Positions 28,318 through 37,734 are shown, counted from the stretch's first letter. The stretch: DNA of 43,394 nucleotides from Albidovulum sp. (GCA_015487815.1 WFPA01000242.1:1-43394), one strand, 5' to 3'. The notes: generated by a model from the sequence alone, not told the origin. Numbers and translations: made by a program.

Positions 28318-29958
28318 TCATTCAAGCCCGATCGCGCGGCGCAGCGCAGCGCGCATGGCGGCATCATCGAATGCCTGCCAGCGGGCGACGACATGCTGGT
28401 CGGGGCGCATGAGATAGACCGCACCCGGCGCCTCGCCCAGCCAGCGTTCGCGGAATTCCGGGGATTCGTCCGGCGAGAGCCGCACCACCTCCACATCGAC
28501 ACCGGCTTCCTCGAAATGCTCCGGCGCATCGGTGCCGATGGCGAGGATCTGGAAGCGGTTGCCGAGCCGGTCGATCAGCCACCCTTCCCGTGTGGGCGCA
28601 TCGGCGGCCGGAGCACCGGGCCGGGTGCGCCGGGGAAGGTCGGCATCGTCCGGGCCGTTGAGCGGGCTTTCGTCGTAGATGCTCGGCACCGAAAGCCGGC
28701 CGGCATTGACCAGCGGCCGGGCGAATTCGAAATGCTCCGAAAGATCGAGCACCGCATCGCGGAACAGCCGGCTTGCGGGCGATTTCGGGGTGATGAACTC
28801 GGTGGAGCGAGTCGAGTTCAGGATGTTTTCATCGGCGGCGAAGATCCGCTCGGCATCATAGCTTTCCAGGAGATCCTCGGGCGCCTTGCCCTCGATCACC
28901 AGCTTCAGTTTCCAGGCAAGATTGTCCGTATCCTGAAAACCCGAATTCGCGCCACGGGCGCCGAAGGGGCTGACCTGATGGGCCGCGTCCCCGGCAAAGA
29001 TCACCCGGCCGTGGCGGAACTTCTCCATCCGGCGGCACTGGAAGGTGTAGATCGAAAGCCATTCCAGATCGAATTTCGCATCCTCGCCGAGCATGGCATG
29101 AAGCCGGCGGCGGACATTCTCTTCCTTGAGTTCCTCCTTGCGGTCGATATCCCATCCGATCTGGAAATCGATCCGCCAGACATTGTCGGGCTGCTTGTGC
29201 AGAAGGGCCGACTGTCCGGGGTTGAAGGGCGGATCGAACCAGAACCAGCGCTCGGTGGGAAAGTCGGCCTCCATCACGACATCGGCGATGAGGAAATTGT
29301 CCTCGAACACCTTGCCGACGAAATCGAGCCCCAGCATCGACCGGATGGGGGAACGGGCGCCGTCACAGGCGATCAGCCATTCGGCCTCGAGATTGTAGGG
29401 GCCTTCGGGCGTGCTGATCTCGAGGCGCACATGATCGTCATGCACCCCCACCGCCTCGACACGGTTGCGCCCCCTGAGCTCGATCGGCGCGCCGGCGGCT
29501 TCGAGCTCCCGCACCCGATCGACCATGTATTGCTCGAGATAGTATTGCTGGAGGTTGATGAAGGCCGGGCGCTTGTGCCCGCTCTCGGGCAGAAGATCGA
29601 ATTCGTAAACCTTGCGATCTCCGAAGAAGACCTTGCCGATGTTCCACGTCACGCCCTTCTCGACCATCCGCTCGCCGCAGCCGAGCCGGTCGAGGATCTC
29701 GAGCGGGCGCTTGGCAAAGCAGATCGCGCGTGAGCCGTGCGAAACCTTGTCATTCTCGTCGAGAATGACGACCGGCACCCCCTGCTGCGCCAGGTCGATG
29801 CCGGCAGCAAGACCGATGGGTCCGGCTCCGACCACCACCACCTTGTGGCGGACCGGAGCGCCGGCCTTCTGGTCCGGCGAGCGCCTGTAGGGGTAAAGCG
29901 GCGTCTCGAAGATCCTCTGTCCGAGGCTCTGGGCCATCTCCTCCTCCCTCGTTTTCAT
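28318..29958 (-). CDS. FAD-dependent aromatic-ring monooxygenase (PheA/MhpA-like)
   Basis: HKVVVVGAGPIGLAAGIDLAQQGVPVVILDEND; WLIACDGARSPIR; VIFAGDAAHQVSPFGARGANSGFQD. Confidence 0.88.
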   Translation of the reverse strand: MKTREEEMAQSLGQRIFETPLYPYRRSPDQKAGAPVRHKVVVVGAGPIGLAAGIDLAQQGVPVVILDENDKVSHGSRAICFAKRPLEILDRLGCGERMVEKGVTWNIGKVFFGDRKVYEFDLLPESGHKRPAFINLQQYYLEQYMVDRVRELEAAGAPIELRGRNRVEAVGVHDDHVRLEISTPEGPYNLEAEWLIACDGARSPIRSMLGLDFVGKVFEDNFLIADVVMEADFPTERWFWFDPPFNPGQSALLHKQPDNVWRIDFQIGWDIDRKEELKEENVRRRLHAMLGEDAKFDLEWLSIYTFQCRRMEKFRHGRVIFAGDAAHQVSPFGARGANSGFQDTDNLAWKLKLVIEGKAPEDLLESYDAERIFAADENILNSTRSTEFITPKSPASRLFRDAVLDLSEHFEFARPLVNAGRLSVPSIYDESPLNGPDDADLPRRTRPGAPAADAPTREGWLIDRLGNRFQILAIGTDAPEHFEEAGVDVEVVRLSPDESPEFRERWLGEAPGAVYLMRPDQHVVARWQAFDDAAMRAALRRAIGLE

Positions 29959-30911
29959 TCCTTGCCCTGAAGCGCGTTCCACATCTCGAGGTCACGCTGG
30001 GCGGTCCAGATGCGCGGTGTGTCGATGCCCTGCGCCTCGTCATAGGCTCGGGCAACGTTGAAGGGCAGGCAGTGCTCGTAGATGGCGTAGTCGGAGAATT
30101 TCGGATCGCACACCGCGCGCACGGCCTCGAAGGCCTCCCTGAGCGTGCCGCCGCGGGCCACGACCTTTTCGACCGGCGCGTAGGTGCTCTCGAGGAAGTC
30201 GCGGGTCAGGGCGACGGCCTCGTCCACCTTCTCGCGTCCCATCAGCGCGTCACCCCGCCCGGGGGCGATGGCCTCGGGCTCGAAGGAGGCTATGGCTTCA
30301 AGGGTTTGCGGCCAGTCCTTGAAGTGCCCGTCGCCGCAATAGCAGGCCGAGTGATACTCGACGATGTCACCGGTGAACATCACGCCCGAATCCGGCACCC
30401 AGACGACGGCATCGCCGGCGGTGTGCGCCCGGCCCAGATGCATGATGTCCACCCGGCGCGAACCGAGCCAGACCGTCATCCGCTCCGAGAAGGTGGTTGT
30501 CGGCCAGGTCAGGCCGGGGATCGATTCATGCCCGCGGAAGAGCCTCGGAAAGCGCTGGAACTCGCTCTCCCAGTCCTCCTTGCCGCGCTCGGCCACCATC
30601 GCCCGGGCCTTCTCGGACATGATGATCTCGCGCGCCCCGTAGGCCGAGGCCCCGAGCACCCGCACGGCGTGGTAATGGGTGAGCACGAGATGGGAGATCG
30701 GCTTGTCGGTCACCTTGCGGATCTCGTCGATCACCTTCTGCGCCAGAAGGGGCGTCGCCTGCGCCTCGATCACCATCACGCTGTCGTCGCCGATGATCAC
30801 GCCCGAATTGGGGTCGCCTTCGGCGGTGAAGGCCCAGAGCCCCTCGCCGATTTCGGTGAAGGATGTCTGCTTTTCCTCGAGATCGCCCTGGGAGGCGAAG
30901 GTCTTTGTCAT
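29955..30911 (-). CDS. MBL-fold (metallo-beta-lactamase superfamily) protein
   Basis: Start 30911; SGVIIGDDSVMVIEAQAT; LVLTHYHAVRVLGAS; DSGVMFTGDIVEYH. Confidence 0.85.
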   Translation of the reverse strand: MTKTFASQGDLEEKQTSFTEIGEGLWAFTAEGDPNSGVIIGDDSVMVIEAQATPLLAQKVIDEIRKVTDKPISHLVLTHYHAVRVLGASAYGAREIIMSEKARAMVAERGKEDWESEFQRFPRLFRGHESIPGLTWPTTTFSERMTVWLGSRRVDIMHLGRAHTAGDAVVWVPDSGVMFTGDIVEYHSACYCGDGHFKDWPQTLEAIASFEPEAIAPGRGDALMGREKVDEAVALTRDFLESTYAPVEKVVARGGTLREAFEAVRAVCDPKFSDYAIYEHCLPFNVARAYDEAQGIDTPRIWTAQRDLEMWNALQGKE

Positions 30912-30916
30912 GTCGT

Positions 30917-32182
30917 TCACTCCATCCAGAATGGCTTTTCGATCGCGGGCAGCACCCGGCCGCGGCATTCGCCGAAGCTGATGGCGAGATCCGGGCCGCC
31001 GGCCGCGCCGCGAAAGATCACTTCGTCGCCGTCCTCGAGGAAGCTGCGGGTGATGCCGCCCGGCAGCTCCAGCGGCTCCGCACCACCCCAGCTCAGCTCG
31101 AGCATCGAGCCGCGGCTCTCGCGCGTCGGCCCCGAGATCGTGCCCGAACCGACGAGATCGCCCACCCGCATCGGACAGCCCGACAGCGTGTGATGGGCGA
31201 TCTGCTGCGGGAAGGAATAGTAGAGTTCGCGGGCATTGGTGCGGCTGATGATGACCTCCTCCCCGCCATCGGCGACCAGCGCCACCTCGAGGGCGATGTC
31301 GAGCCCCATCGGGTGCGGCTCGGCGAGATAGGGCAGAAGCGGCACCTCGCGCGGTGGGGTCGGCACACGGAAGGGCGCGAGCGCCGCCCGCGGCACGATC
31401 CAGGGAGAGATGCTCGTCGCCGTCGCCTTGGCCTGGAACGGGCCGAGCGGCTGGTATTCCCAGGCCTGGATGTCGCGGGCCGACCAGTCGTTGAGGAGCA
31501 CATAGCCGAAGATCATACGCTCCGCCTCCTCGGTCGGAACGGGCTCCCCCGGCCGTGAGGGTCGACCGATAACGGCGCCCATCTCGAGCTCGAAATCGAA
31601 ACGCCGCGAAGGAGACAGGATCGGTGCGGCGAAGTCCCTGCCCTTGATCTGGCCCCATGGCCGGCGGACCGGCGTGCCCGAAACGATCACGGAAGATGCA
31701 CGGCCGTTGTAACCGATCGGCATGTGCAGCCAGTTGGGCGGCAGGGCGTTTTCCGGCCCGCGGAACATGGTGCCGACATTCTCCGCATGGTGTCGGCCAG
31801 CATAGAAATCGGTGAACTCGGTCACATCGAACGGCAGATGCAGTCTGATCCCTGCCCGCCGCACCAGAGCCCGCTCAACCGCCGGCCGGTGGGGAGCACC
31901 CTCTCCCAGGAGTTCCCGGAGCCGGGCGCGCATCTCGTCCCATTTCGCCGGCCCAAGCGCCATCACCCCGTTCCAGGCACCGCGATTCATCACCGGTTCC
32001 CCGGCCAGTGCCAGCAGCCCTTCCTCCTCGAGGCGGGAGAGATCGAGCACGAAATCGCCGATCGCCACACCAAGGCGCTTGCGCCCGTCCGTCTCCGAGA
32101 AGACGCCCATGGCGAGATTGTCGAGCGGAAACCCGCCGGCCGGGTCGTTGGCGCTCTCGATCCAGGATGGCGTCGGCTGCAT
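30917..32182 (-). CDS. fahA: Fumarylacetoacetase
   Basis: FPLDNLAMGVFSETDGRKRLGVAIGDFVLDLSRL (N-terminal domain); DFYAGRHHAENVGTMFRG; FELEMGAVIG; LLNDWSARDIQAWEYQPLGPFQAKATATSISPWIV. Confidence 0.95.
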   Translation of the reverse strand: MQPTPSWIESANDPAGGFPLDNLAMGVFSETDGRKRLGVAIGDFVLDLSRLEEEGLLALAGEPVMNRGAWNGVMALGPAKWDEMRARLRELLGEGAPHRPAVERALVRRAGIRLHLPFDVTEFTDFYAGRHHAENVGTMFRGPENALPPNWLHMPIGYNGRASSVIVSGTPVRRPWGQIKGRDFAAPILSPSRRFDFELEMGAVIGRPSRPGEPVPTEEAERMIFGYVLLNDWSARDIQAWEYQPLGPFQAKATATSISPWIVPRAALAPFRVPTPPREVPLLPYLAEPHPMGLDIALEVALVADGGEEVIISRTNARELYYSFPQQIAHHTLSGCPMRVGDLVGSGTISGPTRESRGSMLELSWGGAEPLELPGGITRSFLEDGDEVIFRGAAGGPDLAISFGECRGRVLPAIEKPFWME

Positions 32183-32247
32183 CGGCTGGGGGCCCTGACT
32201 GAGATGAGAAGCCACGAATGGCGGGGATGCGACTGGCCCCGCTCTTA

Positions 32248-32265
32248 TCATTGCGATTGCAATGA
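32248..32265. promoter_or_regulatory. Perfect inverted repeat upstream of fumarylacetoacetase (candidate operator)
   Basis: TCATTGC-GATT-GCAATGA, 66 bp upstream of the ATG. Confidence 0.55.
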
Positions 32266-32306
32266 AGTCAAGGCGGGCTGACCGGGCCCCGTGCCGCTGC
32301 CGGAAT

Positions 32307-33179
32307 TCAACGGGCGAGGGGGTGGAAGCGGCCGGCGGGCGATTCCGTGAAGTTTTCGGCGCCCTCGGCGGTGACTCCCACTGTGTGCTCGAACTGGGCC
32401 GACAGCGAGCGGTCGCGGGTGACGGCTGTCCAGTCGTCGGCGAGGATCTTCGTGTCGGGACGACCGAGATTGACCATCGGTTCGATGGTGAAGAACATCC
32501 CCTCCTCGAGCACCGGCCCCGTCCCCGGACGGCCGTAATGCAGCACGTTGGGCGGCGCATGGAACACCCGGCCGATGCCGTGGCCGCAGAAGTCGCGGAC
32601 TACCGACATGCGCTGGCTCTCGACATAATCCTGGATCGCCGCCCCGATGTCGCCGAAAGTGGCGCCGGGCCGCACCTGCTCGATGCCGATCATCAGCGCG
32701 TCATGGGTGACGCGGATCAGCTTCTCCGCCTGCCTCGAGGGCTTTCCGGCGACATACATGCGGCTGGTGTCGCCATACCAGCCATCGAGGATCACCGTCA
32801 CGTCGATGTTGAGGATGTCTCCTTCCTTGAGCGTATCGTCCCTGCGACGCTTCTCGAGGCTCTTCGAGATCGTCTCGCCCCGGCCCATCGGAATGCCGGC
32901 ACCGGGAATGCCGTGACAGACGACATGGTTGACCGAAATGCAGCAGGATTTCGGATAGCCCCTGTATCCGAGCGTCGCCGGAATGGCGCCGTGGGCGGTG
33001 ATGAAATCGTGGATGATCCGGTCGAGCTCGCCGGTGGTCACGCCCGGGCGGACATGCTCGGCGATCATGTCGAGGGTTTCGGCCGCCAGCCGGCCGGCGC
33101 GGCGCATTCCCTCGAAGTCCTCGGGGGCATGGATGGTGATGCCGTCGGCATTCACATGTCTGAGATCGGTTTCATCCAT
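32307..33179 (-). CDS. map: Methionine aminopeptidase type I
   Basis: ITIHAPEDFEGMRRAGRLAAETLDMI; SVNHVVCHGIPG; GDILNIDVTVILDGWYGDTSRMY; CGHGIGRVFH; FTIEPMVNLG. Confidence 0.96.
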   Translation of the reverse strand: MDETDLRHVNADGITIHAPEDFEGMRRAGRLAAETLDMIAEHVRPGVTTGELDRIIHDFITAHGAIPATLGYRGYPKSCCISVNHVVCHGIPGAGIPMGRGETISKSLEKRRRDDTLKEGDILNIDVTVILDGWYGDTSRMYVAGKPSRQAEKLIRVTHDALMIGIEQVRPGATFGDIGAAIQDYVESQRMSVVRDFCGHGIGRVFHAPPNVLHYGRPGTGPVLEEGMFFTIEPMVNLGRPDTKILADDWTAVTRDRSLSAQFEHTVGVTAEGAENFTESPAGRFHPLAR

Positions 33180-33245
33180 GACGGGCTCCTTGTGGCCGGA
33201 CCTTGCATTGCTGGCCGGGTGAGGACTGCGGCCGACTCTCGTTAC

Positions 33246-33983
33246 TTAATCCGCCGCGGGGTTCTCTGCCAGTACCGGGGGCAGGATCGGCAGCGGATCG
33301 GCGGTTTCGATCTCCTCGAGGGTGATCCTGGTGCCGACGGCGTGAAACTCGACCCCCGCTGCTTCCGCCGCCTCATGGGCGGCGGCGTAGGCCGGATCGA
33401 TGTCGCCAGCGATGCGGAAGGCGGTGGCGTCGCTGCGCTGGACGACGTAGAGAACCGCCGCTCCCTCGCCCTGCCGCGCCTTCTCCGCCAGCTCGAAGAG
33501 ATGGCGTGCGCCGCGCTTCGTGACCGTGTCGGGAAACTCCGCAATGCCGGGCGTGCGGCTCAGATGGGCGTTCTTGACCTCGAGCCAGAGCGGCCGGCCC
33601 GCCTCATCCGTCAGCAGGAAATCGACCCGGCTTGCGGCGCCGTAACGCACTTCGGGGCGGATGGTGCGGGCATGGCGGAAAGGCTCGAGCCGGCCTGCCG
33701 CGAGCGCCTCGGCGACAAGGCGGTTGGCAAGGGCCGAATCGATGCCGGCATGGTGGCCGCCGGGCAGTTCGGTCAGCTTCCAGCTCCATGCGAGCTTGCG
33801 CCCGCCGCCGGCGACATCCTGCAGCCAGATGCGCATGCCCGGTTCCGCAAGACCCGTCATCCGCCCCGGATTGGGGCAATGGGCCGTGACCTTGCGGCCG
33901 TCCTCTTCGAGAACCGCATCGGCGAGAAAACGCTTGTAGCGCCGCAGGAGACGTGCCGGAACGAGAGGAGTTGGAAAGCGCAT
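33246..33983 (-). CDS. sfsA: DNA/RNA nuclease SfsA
   Basis: VPARLLRRYKRFLADAVLEEDGRKVTAHCPNPGRMTGL; SRVDFLLTDEAGRPLWLEVKNAHL; FPDTVTKRGARHL. Confidence 0.94.
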   Translation of the reverse strand: MRFPTPLVPARLLRRYKRFLADAVLEEDGRKVTAHCPNPGRMTGLAEPGMRIWLQDVAGGGRKLAWSWKLTELPGGHHAGIDSALANRLVAEALAAGRLEPFRHARTIRPEVRYGAASRVDFLLTDEAGRPLWLEVKNAHLSRTPGIAEFPDTVTKRGARHLFELAEKARQGEGAAVLYVVQRSDATAFRIAGDIDPAYAAAHEAAEAAGVEFHAVGTRITLEEIETADPLPILPPVLAENPAAD

Positions 33984-34047
33984 GACCCGGGGCCTATAGA
34001 AGGAAGCGGCCCGTCGGACAAGTCGGGCATGGCAGCAGGAGACGCGC

Positions 34048-34827
34048 ATGAGCCCTTCCCGGGATTCTTCCTCCCCCGCTCCGACAGCGGCGATGATCGT
34101 CATCGGTGACGAGCTGCTCTCGGGACGCACGCGCGACGCCAACACGCCCCATCTCGCCCAGGCACTCGAGAAGATCGGCATCCGCCTTCGCGAGGTGCGG
34201 ATCGTGCCCGACGAGACGGAGGCGATCGTCGAGGCGGTGCGCGCGCTTTCGGCAGTTCACGACCATGTCTTCACTTCGGGCGGCATCGGCCCGACCCACG
34301 ACGACATCACCGCCGACGCCGTGGCCCGGGCCTTCGATCGCCCCATCGAGATCAATCCCGAGGCACATGCCCGGCTCGCAGCCTTCTACGAGGCCCGCGG
34401 CATCGAGATGAACCCGGCGCGACTGCGCATGGCCCGCATGCCCGCGGGCGCGCGGCTGATCGACAACCCCGTTTCCGCCGCGCCGGGCTTCTCGATCGAG
34501 AACGTCCACGTCATGGCCGGTGTGCCGAGCATCTTCCGCGAAATGCTTGCCGGGCTGCTGCCGCGGCTCACGGGCGGCGCGCCACTCCTCGTGCGCGGCT
34601 TCCTCCTGCGCCGGCCCGAGGGCGAGATCGCGGCCGCGCTCGGCGCGATCGCCGCGGCGCATCCCGATGTCGCCATCGGCTCCTACCCCTCCTTCCGCGC
34701 CGACGGTCACGAAACCCGCATCGTGCTCAGAAGCGCCCTTCCGGCCGCGCTCGAGGCCGCCTGCCAGGCGCTGACAGCCGCCTTCGCAGATCTCGTGCCC
34801 GACGAGCACGGGCCCGGCAATGGCTGA
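34048..34827 (+). CDS. Competence/damage-inducible protein A-like molybdopterin-binding protein (CinA N-terminal family)
   Basis: AAMIVIGDELLSGRTRDANTPHLAQALEKIGI; VFTSGGIGPTHDDITADAVARAF. Confidence 0.9.
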   Translation: MSPSRDSSSPAPTAAMIVIGDELLSGRTRDANTPHLAQALEKIGIRLREVRIVPDETEAIVEAVRALSAVHDHVFTSGGIGPTHDDITADAVARAFDRPIEINPEAHARLAAFYEARGIEMNPARLRMARMPAGARLIDNPVSAAPGFSIENVHVMAGVPSIFREMLAGLLPRLTGGAPLLVRGFLLRRPEGEIAAALGAIAAAHPDVAIGSYPSFRADGHETRIVLRSALPAALEAACQALTAAFADLVPDEHGPGNG

Positions 34828-35671
34828 GAAGGGCGGCATCCCTTCCCTTCCTGCTCCCGAGAAGCTTCTCGCGGCGCTCCACGCCACATGGCCGCCTGCC
34901 GGTGAGCGGCGCCTCGGCCCGTTCATCCTTCGCTTCGGCGCCGGCGGCGGGCGGCGTGTCTCGAGCGCCACCCTCATCGCTCCACCGCCGGAACACATCC
35001 TCGCCGAGGCGATCGGGGATGCCGAAAGCGACATGCGTGCATGGGGGCAGACGCCGAGCTTCATGATCCGCCGGCTGACAAGCCCCGAACGCGACGTGGC
35101 GGAACGTGCGCTCGCCGCCGCTCTTGCGGGTCGTGGCTATGTCGAACGGGACCCGACGGTGATGCTCGCCGCTCCTCCCGACACCATCCTTGCCGACACC
35201 CGACACGAACCCGGCGAAACCCTCGTCAGCGACCGAGCGCCGCTGCGTCTTCAGGAGGAGATCTGGGCCGAGGGCGGCATCGGCCCGGCGCGACTCGCGG
35301 TGATGGGACGGGTGCGCGGTCCGCGGGCCTTCCTGCTTTCGCGCAAGGGACAGAGGCCGGGCGGGGTCGGCTTCGTGGCCGTCGCGGGCGGCATCGGCTT
35401 TCTCCATGCCCTGTTCGTGCCCTCCGGTCTGCGCGGCCAGGGTCATGGCCGGCGCCTTCTCGGAGCCGCGGCGGCCTTCGCCGGGCGCCACGGCGCACGC
35501 CATCTCGCGGTGGTGACGACCGGCGAGAATCTGCCGGCACAGCTACTGTTTGTTAACGCGGGGATGACATTCTGCGGGGGATACACATATCTTCTCTCCG
35601 AAGAAGCAGGTACGAGCACGCCCTCCGAACATGGACATGAAGGTCGAAAATCCCCCCGTCACCGCCCTTGA
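34820..35671 (+). CDS. GNAT family N-acetyltransferase
   Basis: FLHALFVPSGLRGQGHGRRLLGAAAAFAGRHGARHLAVVTTGENLPAQLLFVNAGM (acetyl-CoA-binding RGQGHG). Confidence 0.87.
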   Translation: MAEKGGIPSLPAPEKLLAALHATWPPAGERRLGPFILRFGAGGGRRVSSATLIAPPPEHILAEAIGDAESDMRAWGQTPSFMIRRLTSPERDVAERALAAALAGRGYVERDPTVMLAAPPDTILADTRHEPGETLVSDRAPLRLQEEIWAEGGIGPARLAVMGRVRGPRAFLLSRKGQRPGGVGFVAVAGGIGFLHALFVPSGLRGQGHGRRLLGAAAAFAGRHGARHLAVVTTGENLPAQLLFVNAGMTFCGGYTYLLSEEAGTSTPSEHGHEGRKSPRHRP

Positions 35672-36212
35672 CCTGCCGGCGGTGGATCCTCTCCCCGAGA
35701 GGACGGCGGCCTATTTTGCCCTGTGCGAGGAGAAGCTCGGCCTTGTTCCGAACGTCCTCAGGGCTCATGCCTTTGCGCCGGCCAAGCTCGATGCCTTCAC
35801 CGCCATGTACAACGAGCTCATGCTGGCCGATTCGGGCCTCTCCAAGCTCGAACGCGAGATGATCGCGGTGGTGGTATCCTCGATCAACCGCTGCTTCTAC
35901 TGCCTCACGGCCCATGGTGCCGCGGTCCGTCAGCTTTCGGGTGATCCGGTTCTGGGGGAAATGCTGGTGATGAACTGGCGGGTCGCCCCTCTCGACGAAC
36001 GGCAGAGGGCGATGCTGGCTTTCGCCGAAAAGCTCACCCGCGAGCCTCATGCGATCGAGGAGGCCGACCGGGCTGCGCTGCGCGAGGCCGGCTTTTCCGA
36101 CCGGGACATCTGGGACATCGCCTCGGTCGTTGCCTTCTTCAACATGTCGAACCGGCTGGCTTCGGCCACCGACATGCGCCCCAACCCCGAATATCACGCG
36201 ATGGCACGATGA
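35631..36212 (+). CDS. Peroxidase-related protein (AhpD/carboxymuconolactone decarboxylase-like)
   Basis: LVPNVLRAHAFAPAKLDAFTAMYNELML; SSINRCFYCLTAHGAAVRQLSGDP (CxxC...H). Confidence 0.88.
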   Translation: MDMKVENPPVTALDLPAVDPLPERTAAYFALCEEKLGLVPNVLRAHAFAPAKLDAFTAMYNELMLADSGLSKLEREMIAVVVSSINRCFYCLTAHGAAVRQLSGDPVLGEMLVMNWRVAPLDERQRAMLAFAEKLTREPHAIEEADRAALREAGFSDRDIWDIASVVAFFNMSNRLASATDMRPNPEYHAMAR

Positions 36213-37240
36213 CGATTCGCTCGACAATCGCCGTGGCGCTGACCGCCCTCTTCCTGCCGGGAGCGGGGATGGCCATGCCGTGGGCGGAGACGGGCGACGA
36301 GAGCTTGCGGCCGGTGCCGGCGACCCAGATCATCCGTTCGCTGCCGGGCCTCGGAGAGGCCAGGGAAGATTTCTCGGTTGTGCAGAAGGCCCGGCGCGTC
36401 GTTCTTCCGATCGGCCCATGGACGAGCGGCGGCCGCAACACCATCGAGCGGCTGGGCGATCTGCGCCGCAAGGTCTATCGCATCGAGGGGCTGTCGGAGG
36501 GAGCCGCGCCGCTCGCAGCCGCGCTCCAGAAGGCGCTCCGGCTCGCCGGCTACGAGCTGATCTACAGCTGCGAGAGCCGCGAATGCGGCGGTTTCGATTT
36601 CCGGTTCTCCCTCGACGTGGCGCCACCCCCGGCGATGCATGTCGATCTCGGCGACTATCATTACATGCTGGCATCGCGACCGGGAGCGCAGGGACCGGTT
36701 CATGTGATGGCGCTCGTCTCCCGCAGCGGCACGACCGGTTTCATCCAGCTTGACGAGGTGCGGCCCGTTTCCCTCGAACGAAACGGGGACCCCGTTGTCC
36801 TCTCGACGAAGAACGAGGCCGCGACTCCGATTGACGGTGCCCTTGCCCGGTCCGCGTCAGGGCCGGCCGATCTCGGGGAAACCCTTCTCTCCCGCGGCGC
36901 GGCCGTCCTGGAGGGAGTGCGGTTTGCCAGGGGATCGGCCCGGCTCGAAGGGGAGACGGCGAGGCAGTCTCTTGCCGCTCTTGCCGCCTTTCTCGAGGCC
37001 AATCCCGACCACCGGGTGATGCTGGTCGGCCACACCGACGCCACCGGTTCGCTTGCCGGCAATCTCGCGCTGTCGCGCAAGCGCGCCGAGGCCGTGCGCC
37101 GCAAGCTCATCAACGACTACGGCGTCTCGCCGGCCGCCGTCTCCGCCGAAGGTGCCGGTTTCCTTGCGCCTCGCGCCCCGAATACCAGCGAGGAAGGCCG
37201 CACCCTCAACCGGCGGGTCGAGGCCATTCTTCTCGACTAG
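36209..37240 (+). CDS. OmpA family outer-membrane/periplasmic protein
   Basis: Signal peptide MTIRSTIAVALTALFLPGAGMAM; C-terminal VMLVGHTDATGSLAGNLALSRKRAEAVRRKL; NRRVEAILLD. Confidence 0.9.
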   Translation: MTIRSTIAVALTALFLPGAGMAMPWAETGDESLRPVPATQIIRSLPGLGEAREDFSVVQKARRVVLPIGPWTSGGRNTIERLGDLRRKVYRIEGLSEGAAPLAAALQKALRLAGYELIYSCESRECGGFDFRFSLDVAPPPAMHVDLGDYHYMLASRPGAQGPVHVMALVSRSGTTGFIQLDEVRPVSLERNGDPVVLSTKNEAATPIDGALARSASGPADLGETLLSRGAAVLEGVRFARGSARLEGETARQSLAALAAFLEANPDHRVMLVGHTDATGSLAGNLALSRKRAEAVRRKLINDYGVSPAAVSAEGAGFLAPRAPNTSEEGRTLNRRVEAILLD

Positions 37241-37294
37241 GAGGGGATTCGTCCGCCCCCTCCCTGCCCTCCGCCGATCTGTTCGCCGTAGATC

Positions 37295-37310
37295 TGTTCC
37301 ACGTGGAAGG
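37295..37310. promoter_or_regulatory. parS-like palindrome
   Basis: TGTTCCACGTGGAAGG; contains perfect 12-bp palindrome TTCCACGTGGAA; 14/16 to TGTTCCACGTGGAACA. Confidence 0.45.
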
Positions 37311-37734
37311 GCAGCGCGGGCATGGCGGCGCCAATCGGTATCGTGCGGCACGTCCCGAAACGCCCGGCCATCCTGGATGCGTCGGACATTCGGGGCGGGG
37401 TTCCGAAAATCCCGACTCTGGCGCTCGCGCCGGTCCGGCTCTTCCGCAGCAAGGTCTTTGGCGAAAGACCAGCCAGGCTCCTTGCGGGCCGGGACCGGCG
37501 TCTGAGGGCAGTCATTCGGAGAGCGGACGGGGGCGGCACAACCACCGGCCTGCCCCAGCCGGCGCAAGACGGGTTTCGCAGCATCGGCCGACAGGCCCGC
37601 CCCGGGACCCGGCGTCCAGGTTGCACTGGCCCCGAGCGGCCATTCCGTATGGTGATCGGATCGCGGGCGGCCCTGCTCCTCTGCATGCAATCCCGCACGG
37701 CTCCAGCGAACGGAGAGGCCCCACCCGGCCCCTC

